Positions 34,551-34,675 of a stretch of 34,675 nt of DNA are shown here, in pieces (positions within the stretch are counted from its first letter, which is position 1; every line of letters begins with the position of its first letter). Both the position numbers and the translations under genes were made by a program. This stretch comes from Bacillota bacterium. Its GTDB lineage: Bacteria > Bacillota > Clostridia > Acetivibrionales > Acetivibrionaceae. The notes under the pieces are model-generated. The model did not search any database. It was given only the letters and a program-made list of their open reading frames with translations, and was not told where the DNA came from. The DNA is taken from assembly GCA_023398495.1 (NCBI GenBank), contig JAEWSG010000213.1, positions 1 to 34,675 on the forward strand, in the 5' to 3' direction.

Positions 34551-34675
34551 ATCGAGTAGCTAGAAAACAGGTAATCATCCCTGCTTTCTTTGCTCTCACA
34601 GAACCGGACTTACGTTTGCCGTATCCGGCTCCTGAAAATTCTCTCCAAACTACAGTTGACTATAGTAGTTTGACA
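34551..34675 (-). mobile_element. Group II intron, 3' end (domains V and VI), continues past the window
   Basis: On minus, domain V (34631-34601) begins GAGCCGGA and ends TCCGGTTC, forming the eight-pair lower stem. The inner arms TACG and CGTA close a GCAAA loop, and AG forms the bulge. It has the AGC triad of group II introns but is about 31 bases, slightly shorter than the usual 34. Domain VI follows: GAAAGCAGG pairs with CCTGTTTTC, and the strand ends GCTACTCGAT, with the likely branch A seven bases from the end. The final AT fits the 3' splice rule. Upstream, CAAACTAC and GTAGTTTG (34665-34672 and 34646-34653) form another hairpin, probably in domain IV. The reverse transcriptase, if present, is outside the window. 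The intron has the same orientation as the interrupted gene. Confidence 0.85.

Noticed and set aside
1..34675. CRISPR array, tRNA or rRNA genes
   Set aside because: No regularly spaced repeats, cloverleaf-like segments or ribosomal RNA stretches were noticed on reading both strands; a covariance search was not possible.

Overview
This is low-GC, Gram-positive DNA. Ribosome binding sites are strong (GGAGG type), gene overlaps are short, and the sugar ABC operon carries no ATPase of its own. The gene content suggests an anaerobic, plant-polysaccharide-degrading clostridium, perhaps Ruminiclostridium or a relative. That placement is inferred from content, not from a marker gene. Almost everything is on the minus strand; only a decayed decarboxylase, an AP2/HNH-like gene and an AraC regulator are on plus.

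Region 1 (1-10,100, minus) is a defence island. It holds an XRE repressor, dptF, dptG and dptH (the phosphorothioate-dependent restriction module), and a KAP P-loop NTPase that looks cut short near the window edge. The DNA-modifying dnd/dpt BCDE genes that normally accompany dptFGH are absent from the window. Region 2 (10,100-12,500) is a scar. It contains shrunken pieces of a glutamate decarboxylase gene, a terminator, and a palindrome-rich promoter and leader. These precede a 442-residue protein built of repeated HNH-like plus AP2 units whose nuclease residues look lost.

Region 3 (12,500-24,800) is a sugar uptake and breakdown locus. A binding lipoprotein, GH3 beta-glucosidase, GH42 beta-galactosidase, GH31 alpha-xylosidase and two permeases run on minus, with a divergent AraC regulator. 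This enzyme set is what is needed to dismantle xyloglucan oligosaccharides inside the cell: GH31 removes xylose, GH42 galactose and GH3 the glucan backbone. A 64-bp regulatory block occurs twice, once in the divergent control region and once before the GH31 gene, which ties both promoters to the AraC protein.

Region 4 (25,000-31,900, minus) is a response regulator, a histidine kinase, a BcrA-like ATPase with an ABC-2 permease, and an FtsX/MacB-type permease with its ATPase. This layout resembles peptide-antibiotic sensing and resistance.

Region 5 (32,000-34,675, minus) is the end of what looks like a specialised-metabolite cluster. It has the last exon of an acyl-CoA dehydrogenase, a seryl-tRNA-synthetase-like amino acid:carrier-protein ligase, and a 3-hydroxyacyl-CoA dehydrogenase. 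Together these suggest oxidation of a carrier-bound amino acid, possibly serine to aminomalonyl. The dehydrogenase gene is interrupted by a group II intron whose domains V and VI and 3' splice end are visible at the right edge.
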